DNA of 21,632 nucleotides from an uncultured Fretibacterium sp. (GCA_937892105.1 CALAUZ010000333.1:1-21632); one strand, 5' to 3'; shown: positions 6,705-14,825, counted from the first letter of the stretch. Made by a program: numbers and translations. The notes: generated from the letters alone by a model not told the origin.

Positions 6705-8771
6705 TTAACCCTTTGTTGAGTAGAATGAAGCTACATCTAGGATTAATGCTACATTTCCATCTCCGAGTATTGTACCGCCTGTTATTCCGTCTATCTTGGA
6801 AAGGAAGCGTCCCAGAGACTTTATGACAATTTCCTGCTGGCCTATAAGCTCGCTTACGATGAAGCCGATTTTGTTTTTGCCGATTTTCACTACGACTACG
6901 GGATATTCGTTGCGGTCATGTTCAACGCCCTCTGAACCGAGAATATCACCCAGAATGTTCAGGGAAAGGACTTCACCTCGCAATAACGTCGTTGGTTCAC
7001 CGTGAACAGTTTTAATGTCGTCGCGGCGTACCATGATGGTTTCTTCGACGTTCTCAAGGGAGATAGCGTAAGTTTCCTTGCCGACCTTGATTAAGAGAGA
7101 GAGGACAATAGCGAGTGTTAGAGGAAGACGGATATATACATGAGTGCCCTCGTTCTTCTTGCTTACGAGGTCAAACTGCCCGCCTAACTGCTCAACTTTC
7201 GTCTTCACTGCGTCCATTCCTACACCGCGTCCAGATAAGTCCGTAATCTGCTTGGCCATGCTGAAACCTGGAAGCAGCACTATCTGTGTGGCCTCATCAT
7301 CGCTCATTATCGCGGCCCTGTCCTCCGTGATTATTCCGCGTTCAATGGCTTTCTTCTTGACTTTTTCGGGGTCAATTCCTGCGCCGTCATCGCTGACCTC
7401 GATTACAACTCCTGAACCTTCCTGATACGCCGCAATTTTGAGAATACCCTTCTCAGGTTTACCGAGTGCCTTGCGTTCTTCGGGGTGTTCAATGCCATGA
7501 TCCATTGAGTTACGGATAAGGTGAACCATTGGGTCGCCGATTTCGTCAATGACTGTGCGGTCAAGTTCGGTGTCCTCACCCTCAAGAACAAGTTCAACGT
7601 TTTTGTTCAGGGTTTTGCAGAGGTCGCGGATAAGTCTTGGGAAGCGGTCGAACGTGAAACTCACGGGAACCATGCGCAGCTTCGTAACAAGTTCCTGAAT
7701 GTCGCCTGAAATTCTGCCCAGCTGCGACAAAGTATCATCGAACTGTCTCAACCTTGCTTCCTGAACAAGGCGTTCAATTCTCGCGCGGGAAATCACAAGC
7801 TCTCCAACAAGGTTCATCAGCTTGTCCAATCTTCCTATGTCTACCCTGACCGTCTGGCTGCCCTTCTTTGCAGTATCCTTTTTGGCTGGCGTTGCGGGTT
7901 TAGCTGGTGCTGCCGCCGCTGGGGCTGCCGGAGCTGGAGCAGGTGCTGCCGCTGGGGCTGGGGCTGAAGCCTGCGCTGGAGCGGGTGCTGGTGCTGCCGT
8001 CTGTACTTCATCGGCCTTAACTTCCACAACGTCCGCAGACTGTACGTCCCCAATCTTCTCTATTGCCGCCTTAACTTCCTCAGCAGGAGCAGGGGTAGCG
8101 ACATAAACGTTGAAGTCAAACTCGAACTCTTCCTTTTCCAGTGCGTCAGTGGGAGGTTCAGCCCTGAAGATTTCGCCCATTTCTTCAAGCCTGTTCACTA
8201 CCATGTAAGCTCTTGCAGCTTTGAGCAGGCAGCTCTGGCTTAACGTTACATGGACGTTATAGGCGTTTGAACCCTGAGAGTTGGCTTTCTTTGCCCATTC
8301 AGCGTCTTGGGACGACACCATTGTACCGCCTTCGGAAGGTGCTGAAGCCTGAGCAGGTGCAGGTGCAGCAGCGGGAGCAGGCGCAGGCCCCTCATTGCGA
8401 AGGTCATGTACCATCTCAGAAACGTCAATGTGAGCGTCATTCCCCCCGCCACGTATTGCGTCAGCCATCTCCTGAAGTGTGTCCAAACCCTGAAAGAGCC
8501 TGTTCATGTCAGCTTCAGTGAGAGGACGGGTACCCTTTCTCGCCGCGTCAAGCCTGTCTTCCATAGCGTGCGTAAGACCCATCATGTTGGTGAAGCCCAT
8601 TGTTCCGGCCATACCTTTTAGCGTGTGGGCGGCCCTGAAGATTTCATTTATAACGTCCATATCCGTCATATTCTTCTCTAGGGCAAGAAGCAAATCATCT
8701 AATCTTTGTACATTATCGTCAGTTTCATCGAGGAATGCCCCCAAGTACTGACTCATATCCATGTCTGCCAA
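6705..8771 (-). CDS. cheA: Chemotaxis histidine kinase CheA
   Basis: Cytoplasmic kinase that autophosphorylates under receptor control and passes phosphate to CheY and CheB. Domains in order: P1 phosphotransfer, about 1-125, with phospho-acceptor H49 in RAAHTLKGMAG; P2 response-regulator binding, about 170-250; P3 dimerisation, about 305-375 (DIGRLDKLMNLVGELVISRARI); P4 ATPase, about 380-550, with N box HLIRNSMDHG, G1 SDDGAG (461-465) and G2 GRGVGMD (514-520); P5 CheW-like, about 553-688. Two Ala/Pro-rich linkers flank P2 (about 128-147 and 258-297). Translation appears to start at TTG (8771-8769), with AAGGGGG 9-10 bases upstream; the next ATG is three codons in, too far from that site. cheC follows directly, so the usual cheW between them is absent. 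Confidence 0.97.
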   Translation of the reverse strand: MADMDMSQYLGAFLDETDDNVQRLDDLLLALEKNMTDMDVINEIFRAAHTLKGMAGTMGFTNMMGLTHAMEDRLDAARKGTRPLTEADMNRLFQGLDTLQEMADAIRGGGNDAHIDVSEMVHDLRNEGPAPAPAAAPAPAQASAPSEGGTMVSSQDAEWAKKANSQGSNAYNVHVTLSQSCLLKAARAYMVVNRLEEMGEIFRAEPPTDALEKEEFEFDFNVYVATPAPAEEVKAAIEKIGDVQSADVVEVKADEVQTAAPAPAPAQASAPAPAAAPAPAPAAPAAAAPAKPATPAKKDTAKKGSQTVRVDIGRLDKLMNLVGELVISRARIERLVQEARLRQFDDTLSQLGRISGDIQELVTKLRMVPVSFTFDRFPRLIRDLCKTLNKNVELVLEGEDTELDRTVIDEIGDPMVHLIRNSMDHGIEHPEERKALGKPEKGILKIAAYQEGSGVVIEVSDDGAGIDPEKVKKKAIERGIITEDRAAIMSDDEATQIVLLPGFSMAKQITDLSGRGVGMDAVKTKVEQLGGQFDLVSKKNEGTHVYIRLPLTLAIVLSLLIKVGKETYAISLENVEETIMVRRDDIKTVHGEPTTLLRGEVLSLNILGDILGSEGVEHDRNEYPVVVVKIGKNKIGFIVSELIGQQEIVIKSLGRFLSKIDGITGGTILGDGNVALILDVASFYSTKG
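7885..8000 (-). repeat. Ala/Pro low-complexity coding repeat in cheA
   Basis: This stretch encodes the P2-P3 linker of CheA, a run of alternating Ala and Pro with a few Gln/Ser, built from near-repeats of CCAGC and GCTGCC-like units. A shorter similar run lies at about 8335-8395 (P1-P2 linker) and shares the residues PAPAQASAP with the longer one. Such linkers tether mobile domains. The DNA repetition makes length variation by slippage plausible between strains. Confidence 0.7.
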
Positions 8772-8798
8772 TGTATTTTTCCCCCTTAATGTGTATCG

Positions 8799-9878
8799 TC
8801 AATTCCCCTTGACTATCCTGACCATTGCGTCAGGTATTTCTCCAAGAGGCAGTACTTCATCTACTATACCAGCGTCTATAGCAGCTTTTGGCATTCCATA
8901 TACAACGCATGTCTTCTGGCTCTCCGCTATGACGTATCCGCCCCTCCTCTTTAGCGCACTGGCTCCGTCTGTCCCGTCCCTTCCCATTCCTGTAAGAATT
9001 ACGCTTAGCACATTGCCTCCGTATTCGTCAGCTGCACTCAGAAACATTATGTTCGCCGATGGTTTTACTGACAATACAGGCGGCGCATCGGAAAGTCCGC
9101 ACATTGCCTCACCATTCCGCCTCTTAACTATCAGATGGCTCCCTCCTGGCGCGATGACAGCCCTACCGCCCTTCAGCTTCAGTCCGTCAAATCCCTCTAA
9201 TACCTCTATCTCCGAACTCTCGTTCAGCCTCTTGGCGAATGAACCAGTGAACTCTTTGGGCATATGCTGCGTTATCACTATCGGTACAGGAAAATTCTTC
9301 GGCAGTCTGGGCAGCAATTCGCTCAATGCCATTGGGCCTCCTGTCGATGACGCAATCGCTGCGATGTCAATTCTTCCCGTACTGGCTGGGGGCGGCATTC
9401 TTCGGAAATCATATGGCTGCGGGAGTATTTTTGGCGATGCCCTCAGTATTGAACCTCTTGGTTTTACCCTTGCAGTGCTTGCCGCAATAACCTTCTCGAT
9501 TATCTCATGCCCGATGTCCTTTATGTTTAGGGAAATAGAGCCGGAAGGTTTGCCGATGAAGTCAACGCAGCCCAAAGAAAGAGCCTTGAACGTAGTTTCC
9601 GCGCCTTCTTGTGTCATAGTGCTGACCATTATAACCGGAATTGGATTGGTCTTCATAATTTCCTCGAGAGCCTGCAATCCGTCCATATTAGGCATTTCAA
9701 CGTCCATAGTAACGATATCTGGGTTCAACGCTTTAATCTGTGCCAGAGCGTCTTTGCCGTCTCTAGCAACCCCTGCGACTTCAATTCTAGGGTCAGAGCG
9801 TAATATATCGCTGATGAACTGTCTCATCAACGCGCTGTCATCAACAACTAAGACCCTTATTCTACCTTTTAGGGGCAT
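8799..9878 (-). CDS. cheB: Chemotaxis response regulator and protein-glutamate methylesterase CheB
   Basis: Removes methyl groups from chemoreceptors (and can deamidate them) after phosphorylation by CheA, giving adaptation. The receiver domain is at about 5-125, with acidic D13/D14, phospho-acceptor D59 in TMDVEMP, and the conserved Lys in IGKPSG. The C-terminal esterase domain, about 165-355, has the serine motif AIASSTGGP, His in TQHMP and Asp in GMGRDGTDGA. Length is 359 residues, normal. The ATG at 9878 is the only usable start: an in-frame stop lies 13 codons upstream, with no other ATG/GTG/TTG in between. It has no convincing ribosome site directly upstream. A strong AAAGGAGGTG sits about 55 bases away at the head of a short ORF that overlaps this start. 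Confidence 0.97.
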   Translation of the reverse strand: MPLKGRIRVLVVDDSALMRQFISDILRSDPRIEVAGVARDGKDALAQIKALNPDIVTMDVEMPNMDGLQALEEIMKTNPIPVIMVSTMTQEGAETTFKALSLGCVDFIGKPSGSISLNIKDIGHEIIEKVIAASTARVKPRGSILRASPKILPQPYDFRRMPPPASTGRIDIAAIASSTGGPMALSELLPRLPKNFPVPIVITQHMPKEFTGSFAKRLNESSEIEVLEGFDGLKLKGGRAVIAPGGSHLIVKRRNGEAMCGLSDAPPVLSVKPSANIMFLSAADEYGGNVLSVILTGMGRDGTDGASALKRRGGYVIAESQKTCVVYGMPKAAIDAGIVDEVLPLGEIPDAMVRIVKGN

Positions 9879-9919
9879 AAGATATATTCTGCTGTATAAT
9901 GCCGTAAAAAATCACACAA
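9869..9919 (-). CDS. Possible cheB leader peptide (16 codons)
   Basis: On the coding strand AAAGGAGGTG (about 9939-9930) is followed at 9919 by TTG and a 16-codon frame (TTG TGT GAT TTT ... TGC CCC TAA). It ends at 9869 and overlaps the cheB start, since the TAA lies inside cheB codons 3-4. In-frame CTG codons at 9925 and 9922 are alternative starts. The overlap suggests that ribosomes loaded at the strong site reach cheB by translational coupling. This would explain how cheB is translated without its own good site. The peptide is too short to recognise; existence is inferred from layout only. Confidence 0.35.
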   Translation of the reverse strand: MCDFLRHYTAEYILCP

Positions 9920-9926
9920 CAGCAGA
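9888..9926 (-). promoter_or_regulatory. 8-bp inverted repeat upstream of cheB
   Basis: TCTGCTGT at 9888-9895 and its exact complement ACAGCAGA at 9919-9926 enclose a 23-base AT-rich centre. In RNA this could form an 8-bp stem 10 bases before the cheB ATG, covering the leader-peptide start. In DNA it could be an operator. A TATAAT-like -10 on the same strand sits at 9986-9981, without a good -35, so a local promoter in the flhG-cheB gap is possible but weak. Confidence 0.45.
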
Positions 9927-10002
9927 TTGCACCTCCTTTCAAAATTCTTTTCTTTCATAAAGTAATTCCCAACAATAATAATTATAGCCGTATATTTGCT
10001 AA

Positions 10003-10998
10003 TTATGTTTTATCGTCAAAAAAAGTTCTAGCCAGCCTCCTGAAAAACCCTCTCATACCGCTTCTATTCTCCGAAACAATTTCGCGTTTAACATCAACGC
10101 CCTCGCAAAGCCTCAGCAATTCTCCCGCCAAGTTACGGACACAAATGCCCGCGCTGCTGTCAGGTTCCGAACGGTAGAAGACCCTGCAATTCTTAACGGA
10201 GCGTTCAATGACATCATCTTTAAGGACATAGCCCAGATATAACGGAGCGTTGCCCAAGAACTGCATTGAAGCCAATCTAATTCTTTCAGCGACTTCACTG
10301 GCTTCCCTGCTTGAACCAGCCATATTAACGACGAGCATAAGCCCGCTGGCGGCGGCCTCCGACCCCTGCCACGCAGCAGCACCCAGCGATTTAATCACGC
10401 CATAAGCGTTGCGTATACTTGTAGGTTCAGGGGTAGTAACGAGCAGAGTAATCTCCGAAGCGTAAGCGAACGACAGAACGCCCTTATGAATACCTGCGCC
10501 CGCGTCCATAATAAGGTAATCCGAAAGTTCTTCAAGTCCTGACAGAGCCTCAAAGAGCCTTTCCATAGAATAATCGTCGAGGTCAGCAATTTCCTTCAGT
10601 CCAACGCCGCCGGGAAGGAGTGAAACGCCGCCGTTAAGTTTCGTAGCTCTTTCAGAAGTTCTAAAGTGTACTAGAATTTCGTTTAAATTCCGCGAACCTT
10701 CAATGAGGTGAGCGATGTTGTAGCGTGCATTTCTAACGCCGCAGAGAATATCGAGGTTAGCCATGCCCAAGTCAGCATCAATGAGTACAACTCTTTTTCC
10801 AAAATCAGCGAGAGCGAAAGACAAAGCCGCAGCGATATTGCTTTTACCGACTCCGCCCTTGCCGCTTAGAATGGATAGAGTATGCAGTCTAGGGGCAGAA
10901 TTATTATCCAATTCAGCTTTTAATTTTTCTCTATTATCAGTTACCATACGCCTAAGTTCACCAGCCTGGTCAATATTGGGGTGATTATAACTGGGCAT
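10003..10998 (-). CDS. flhG: Flagellum number regulator FlhG (MinD-like ATPase)
   Basis: FlhG (FleN/YlxH) is a MinD-type ATPase that limits flagellar number and acts with the GTPase FlhF at the membrane. The 331-residue protein starts with the short activation motif DQAGELRRM (residues 10-18), matching the DQAxxLR element that stimulates FlhF GTPase. It then has the deviant Walker A SGKGGVGKS (45-53) and the switch motif IDADLGMANLD (73-83). The C-terminal half is less conserved and ends in a basic RRLARTF segment, possibly a membrane-contact helix (inference). The start lies 3 bases after the flhF stop, with AAGAAGGG in the end of flhF, indicating coupled translation. A 124-base gap to cheB follows; in several Clostridia a PilZ gene occupies that position, and none is seen here. 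Confidence 0.95.
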   Translation of the reverse strand: MPSYNHPNIDQAGELRRMVTDNREKLKAELDNNSAPRLHTLSILSGKGGVGKSNIAAALSFALADFGKRVVLIDADLGMANLDILCGVRNARYNIAHLIEGSRNLNEILVHFRTSERATKLNGGVSLLPGGVGLKEIADLDDYSMERLFEALSGLEELSDYLIMDAGAGIHKGVLSFAYASEITLLVTTPEPTSIRNAYGVIKSLGAAAWQGSEAAASGLMLVVNMAGSSREASEVAERIRLASMQFLGNAPLYLGYVLKDDVIERSVKNCRVFYRSEPDSSAGICVRNLAGELLRLCEGVDVKREIVSENRSGMRGFFRRLARTFFDDKT

Positions 10999-11001
10999 GA
11001 A

Positions 11002-12492
11002 TCAGCCCTTCTTTCGTTCATCTTCAGATTTCATGAGGAACTCAGCAATTCTCGAACCTGAAGCAGTTTCAATATCTTTAGGGACGTTCTGTCCGACAGT
11101 GAGGAAGGAGACGGGACAGCCCATGACCTGTTGAATATTGAATATGGAGCCGAAGCTGACGGTTTCATCGAGTTTAGTGAATAGCAAGTGGGACACGGGA
11201 ATATTAGGGATATGTTCCACGACATCAAGCATATCTTTATACTTCATGTTAGCGGCGAGTACGAGATGTACGGCATCAGGCATGAAGGAGTTATAGATAT
11301 TTTCAAAAAGCTCCATATTTTTCTTATCCCGTTGAGAACGTCCAGCGGTATCGAGAAGGATAATATCAGCGTTTTCGTGTTCATCGACGACGGAGGGTAT
11401 AGCGGCAATGTCGAAGATGATTTCGATGGGAACGCCAAGAATTTTAGCATAAGTTTTAAGCTGTTCGACGGCGGCAATTCTGTAAGTATCGCTAGTGAGC
11501 AGCAGGACTTTTTTATGTTCCCAAAGAGCTTTAATGGCGGCGAGTTTAGCTATAGTAGTAGTTTTGCCAACGCCAGTAGGGCCTAACAGCATGACTTTGC
11601 GGCCTCCGGCAGCGTCATTGCCATTATCGCCGGCGCATTCAATCTGGGAAGCCAGCCATTTAGGGAAGGGTAATTTTTTATTTTTGTCTTTACGGGCCAT
11701 AATGGAGTAATCGGCCAAGAGTTTGCGGATATATTTTTCGTCAACCTCTGAAGCTCTTAATCTTCCTTCAATGCCGTTATCATCGCCGGAGAACTGCGGA
11801 ATGCCTGCCTGGAAATTATCCTGTCTATTACGCTGGATAGCGGTAGTAACGCCATTTTCGACGGCAGTAAGTCTCTGAAGCAGAACATCAATTCTATCAG
11901 CCAGTGCGCCAACCTGGTCTTTGAGCAATTTAGCGTCATCATTAGACAACGTATCAGCCGCCGCTGTGCTAGGAGAGCTGCTAGTGCTTGCGGGAGATGG
12001 ATTTGCAGACGCAGGAGACGCAGGAGGAGTAGGAGCAGGCCTGGTAGTGAGGCCATAAGCATTTCTGAGGCCTTCGGGAGAAATCCTGACGTTATCGGCG
12101 GGGAGCCTGTATCCTTCTTCCCCCAGGGCAGCAGAGGGGAGGGGAGCAGGATTAGCAGGAGCCATACTGCCTCTTTCCTTAAACTCCATCAATTTCTGGA
12201 AAGCGATTAAATTTTCGCGCCTTGTATCCTCGTCCATATCGCCAGCGGAAGAAGATAGTGTAGGATTACGGGAGGACGAACGGGACGAAGACTGGGATTT
12301 AGGGGGAGTATCGTCCTCAAGAATGCCGGCAGTAACCTTCAAGACGGAGCGTTGGAACAATCCTAAAACGCCGCCTTCTTTAATCATTTGCGTAGAGAGA
12401 ATGACAGCATCGCGTCCTAATCTTTCAGCCGCAAGCCTTAAAGCCTCCGCGTCATCTTTAGCAGTAAAAGTAATTTGGTTTGTAACACGCAT
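11002..12492 (-). CDS. flhF: Flagellar biosynthesis GTPase FlhF
   Basis: An SRP-family GTPase that sets the site of flagellar assembly together with FlhG. The N-terminal B domain is recognisable (FTAKDDAEALRLAAERLGRDAVILST, then GGVLGLF, residues 8-46). A long Ser/Pro/Ala-rich linker spans about 62-185. A helical N domain at about 245-295 leads to the G domain: P-loop GPTGVGKTTT (304-313), TSDTYRIAAVEQLKTYA, DTAGRSQRD (381-389) and TKLDE (439-443). At 496 residues it is longer than Bacillus FlhF (about 370), owing to the low-complexity linker. The ATG follows the flhA stop by 3 bases, with GGTGGAG inside the end of flhA. Confidence 0.97.
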   Translation of the reverse strand: MRVTNQITFTAKDDAEALRLAAERLGRDAVILSTQMIKEGGVLGLFQRSVLKVTAGILEDDTPPKSQSSSRSSSRNPTLSSSAGDMDEDTRRENLIAFQKLMEFKERGSMAPANPAPLPSAALGEEGYRLPADNVRISPEGLRNAYGLTTRPAPTPPASPASANPSPASTSSSPSTAAADTLSNDDAKLLKDQVGALADRIDVLLQRLTAVENGVTTAIQRNRQDNFQAGIPQFSGDDNGIEGRLRASEVDEKYIRKLLADYSIMARKDKNKKLPFPKWLASQIECAGDNGNDAAGGRKVMLLGPTGVGKTTTIAKLAAIKALWEHKKVLLLTSDTYRIAAVEQLKTYAKILGVPIEIIFDIAAIPSVVDEHENADIILLDTAGRSQRDKKNMELFENIYNSFMPDAVHLVLAANMKYKDMLDVVEHIPNIPVSHLLFTKLDETVSFGSIFNIQQVMGCPVSFLTVGQNVPKDIETASGSRIAEFLMKSEDERKKG

Positions 12493-12495
12493 AAT

Positions 12496-14676
12496 TTACT
12501 CCACCATTCCGACGGTCTTAACCTGAATACCCCGTACTATTTCATTATAAGACACTACAAAGATATTAGTTATAGAACCCTCGATGAGTTTTCTGACGAT
12601 GAGGCGGACATCAGGGTGAACGAGCAAAACTGGAGGAAGGTTCTTAACGATTAATTCGTCCATAGCGCGTGAGATTGCGGAAATCATTTTCTGTACTTCT
12701 CTAGGGTCTAAATTGAGCTGCCAGCCTCTTGTTAAATCGCCATCAACGCCGGCCATAATTTTCTGTTCCCAATTAGGAGATAGAGTTGCGGCAGAAATTA
12801 TACCGTCAGGGCCTTGAATTTTGAGAGAAATCAATCTGGATAAAGCTTCTCTGGCACGTTCGGTTAAGAAATCAACGCTTCTGGACATTTTGCCGAAGTC
12901 AGCGAGTGCCTCAAAGATGGTAACGAGGTCTCTAATTGGGATTTGTTCACGTATGAGGTTCTGCAAGACCTTCTGAATTTCACCCAGAGACAATGATGCG
13001 AGTAATTCATCAATGACGGCCGGAGCAGTTTCTTTAACCATGTCGGTAAGTTTCTGTACTTCCTGACGTGTTAGCAATTCGGCACCATTTTTCTTAATGA
13101 CTTCGGAAAGATGAGTAGCGAGGACGGACGGAGCGTCAACGACGGTGTAGCCCATAGCTTCAGCCTTATCGCGCAAGTCAGGAGAAATCCATAAAGCAGG
13201 GAGTCCAAAAGCAGGTTCTTTAGTAGGAACGCCGATTAAGTCTTCTTCAGCGGCACCAGTATTCATAGCTAAGTAGTGGTCAGGGAGCAATTCGCCTCTG
13301 CCGGCCTCAGCACCTTTTACCCGTAAAATATATTCAGTTGGCTTAATCTGTATATTATCGCGTATTCTAATTGGAGGAACGACGATACCCATTTCGAGAG
13401 CCATTTGCTTTCGGATAGTGCCAATACGGTCTAACATATCTCCTCCTTGAGCAGGGTCAATGAGGGGGATAATGGCATAACCTATTTCGGCCTCCATAGG
13501 TTCGACGGTAAGGAGTTTCATAACGTCTTCAGGAGAGACAGGTTCAGCTTTTGGAACTTCAGCCTGTGCGCCTGGAGCAGAAGGAGCGGAAGGGGTGCCG
13601 GCAGTTCCAGCGGGAAGCTGTGCGCCTGAGGGAGCTTGTGTTCCAGAAGCGGCTTGTTCTTCAGCGGTAATAGCCTGAACATTAGCCTCACGTCCAACGG
13701 CGTAACCGAGAAATCCCATGAGCAGGGATAATGCTACAAAGGGAGCTGTAGGGAGGCCAGGAATTAGACCGAGAGACATCAACATGCCAGAAGCTATGTA
13801 GAGGGGTCTGGGATATTTTGTGAACGAGTTAATGAGGTCAGGGCCTAATTCTGAGGAAGCGGCGGCACGAGTAACGATAACGCCCATAGCAGTGGACATG
13901 AGCAGAGCCGGAATTTGCCCAACAAGGCCATCACCGACGGTCAGCAGGCTGTAATGAGCGGCAGCCCCTGCAGCGTCCATACCGCGCATGAAGATACCGA
14001 TGGAAAGTCCGCCAATGATATTTATGGTAGTAATGATGAGGCCGGCGATAGCGTCTCCCTTAACGAATTTGCTTGCACCGTCCATAGCACCATAGAAGTC
14101 AGCTTCCCGTTGAATATCCTGTCTACGTTGTTTTGCGCCCTGCTCGTCAATGAGGCCGGAATTGAGGTCAGCGTCAATGGACATTTGTTTACCAGGCATA
14201 GCGTCAAGTGTGAACCTGGCTGCGACTTCAGCGACACGTTCTGCGCCTTTAGTGATGACGAGCATTTGAATGATAACGAGAATGAGGAACATGATGATAC
14301 CGACGACGTAGTTACCGCCAACAACAAAATTCCCGAAAGCGTTAATGAGTTCGCCAGCGTTACCATAAAGAAGAATGAGCCTAGTAGTAGATACGTTAAG
14401 CGACAGCCTAAAGAGTGTAGATATCAGTAATAACGTAGGAAAAATGGACAAATCCAAAGCGCGTTTAACGTAGAAAGTAACGAGGAGAGTAACAACGCCG
14501 AGAGTAATATTCATGGCGAGGAGCATATCAATGAGCCAAGTAGGCAAGGGTACAACCATCATAATGATGATGAGAACCATCAAGAGAGCCACGCCGATAT
14601 CGGAATAGCTCTGAACCTTTTTGCGCAAGGAGGGAATACCTTGTGCGCCAGCCGCCTCTGCCAAAGTAAAATTCAT
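12496..14676 (-). CDS. flhA: Flagellar type III export gate protein FlhA
   Basis: Inner-membrane component of the flagellar export apparatus; its cytoplasmic domain docks chaperone-substrate complexes. The N-terminal half carries about eight hydrophobic segments (from about residue 30 to 330). The FHIPEP-family signature RFTLDAMPGKQMSIDADLN lies around 180-200, followed by KGDAIAGLIITTINIIGG. A Pro/Ala/Gly-rich linker at about 340-385 leads to the cytoplasmic export domain ending at 726. Start is uncertain: the ATG at 14676 has GGGAG immediately adjacent (no spacing), while TTG four codons later would lie 12 bases from it. No other in-frame start exists before an upstream stop. It heads this gene run; fliP, fliQ, fliR and flhB, often upstream of flhA, are not here. 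Confidence 0.97.
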   Translation of the reverse strand: MNFTLAEAAGAQGIPSLRKKVQSYSDIGVALLMVLIIIMMVVPLPTWLIDMLLAMNITLGVVTLLVTFYVKRALDLSIFPTLLLISTLFRLSLNVSTTRLILLYGNAGELINAFGNFVVGGNYVVGIIMFLILVIIQMLVITKGAERVAEVAARFTLDAMPGKQMSIDADLNSGLIDEQGAKQRRQDIQREADFYGAMDGASKFVKGDAIAGLIITTINIIGGLSIGIFMRGMDAAGAAAHYSLLTVGDGLVGQIPALLMSTAMGVIVTRAAASSELGPDLINSFTKYPRPLYIASGMLMSLGLIPGLPTAPFVALSLLMGFLGYAVGREANVQAITAEEQAASGTQAPSGAQLPAGTAGTPSAPSAPGAQAEVPKAEPVSPEDVMKLLTVEPMEAEIGYAIIPLIDPAQGGDMLDRIGTIRKQMALEMGIVVPPIRIRDNIQIKPTEYILRVKGAEAGRGELLPDHYLAMNTGAAEEDLIGVPTKEPAFGLPALWISPDLRDKAEAMGYTVVDAPSVLATHLSEVIKKNGAELLTRQEVQKLTDMVKETAPAVIDELLASLSLGEIQKVLQNLIREQIPIRDLVTIFEALADFGKMSRSVDFLTERAREALSRLISLKIQGPDGIISAATLSPNWEQKIMAGVDGDLTRGWQLNLDPREVQKMISAISRAMDELIVKNLPPVLLVHPDVRLIVRKLIEGSITNIFVVSYNEIVRGIQVKTVGMVE

Positions 14677-14701
14677 CTCCCAATCTGAGAAAGTGGAATG
14701 T

Positions 14702-14731
14702 ATTTTACCAAACTAGGCAGGAAGACTACAA
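14702..14731 (-). promoter_or_regulatory. Putative promoter for the flhA operon
   Basis: On the minus strand TTGTAG (14731-14726) and TAAAAT (14707-14702) are separated by 18 bases, a fair sigma-70-type match. The -10 sits 25 bases before the flhA ATG, so the leader would be short. I saw no sigma-28-like TAAA/GCCGATAA pair here, which fits flhA being an early gene transcribed by the housekeeping polymerase (inference). Confidence 0.45.
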
Positions 14732-14762
14732 CTTCTAAGAGGGTGAAGAAGGGCAATATTTT

Positions 14763-14793
14763 TTGTAATTGTAACATGTCCTTATGCTAGAAT
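14763..14793 (+). promoter_or_regulatory. Putative promoter for the purine phosphorylase operon
   Basis: TGCTAGAAT at 14785-14793 is an extended -10 (TG-n-TAGAAT). Two tandem TTGTAA hexamers (14763-14768 and 14769-14774) lie upstream at spacings of 19 and 13, neither ideal for a -35. An 8-base direct repeat GCAATATT (14753-14760 and 14798-14805) brackets the promoter and could be a regulator site. The ribosome site AGGAGGTGAT follows at 14808-14817. Confidence 0.5.
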
Positions 14794-14825
14794 ACGTGCA
14801 ATATTCCAGGAGGTGATTATTATCC

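Noticed and set aside
8761..9960. A 399-codon open frame on the plus strand antisense to all of cheB
   Set aside because: It lies opposite a gene with complete receiver and methylesterase motifs, its product has no recognisable motif, and no ribosome site precedes it. It is best explained as a codon-bias shadow.
14794..14825. Purine riboswitch before the purine phosphorylase gene
   Set aside because: The space between the likely -10 at 14788-14793 and the ATG is only about 30 bases, too short for a riboswitch aptamer, and no three-way junction pairing was seen.
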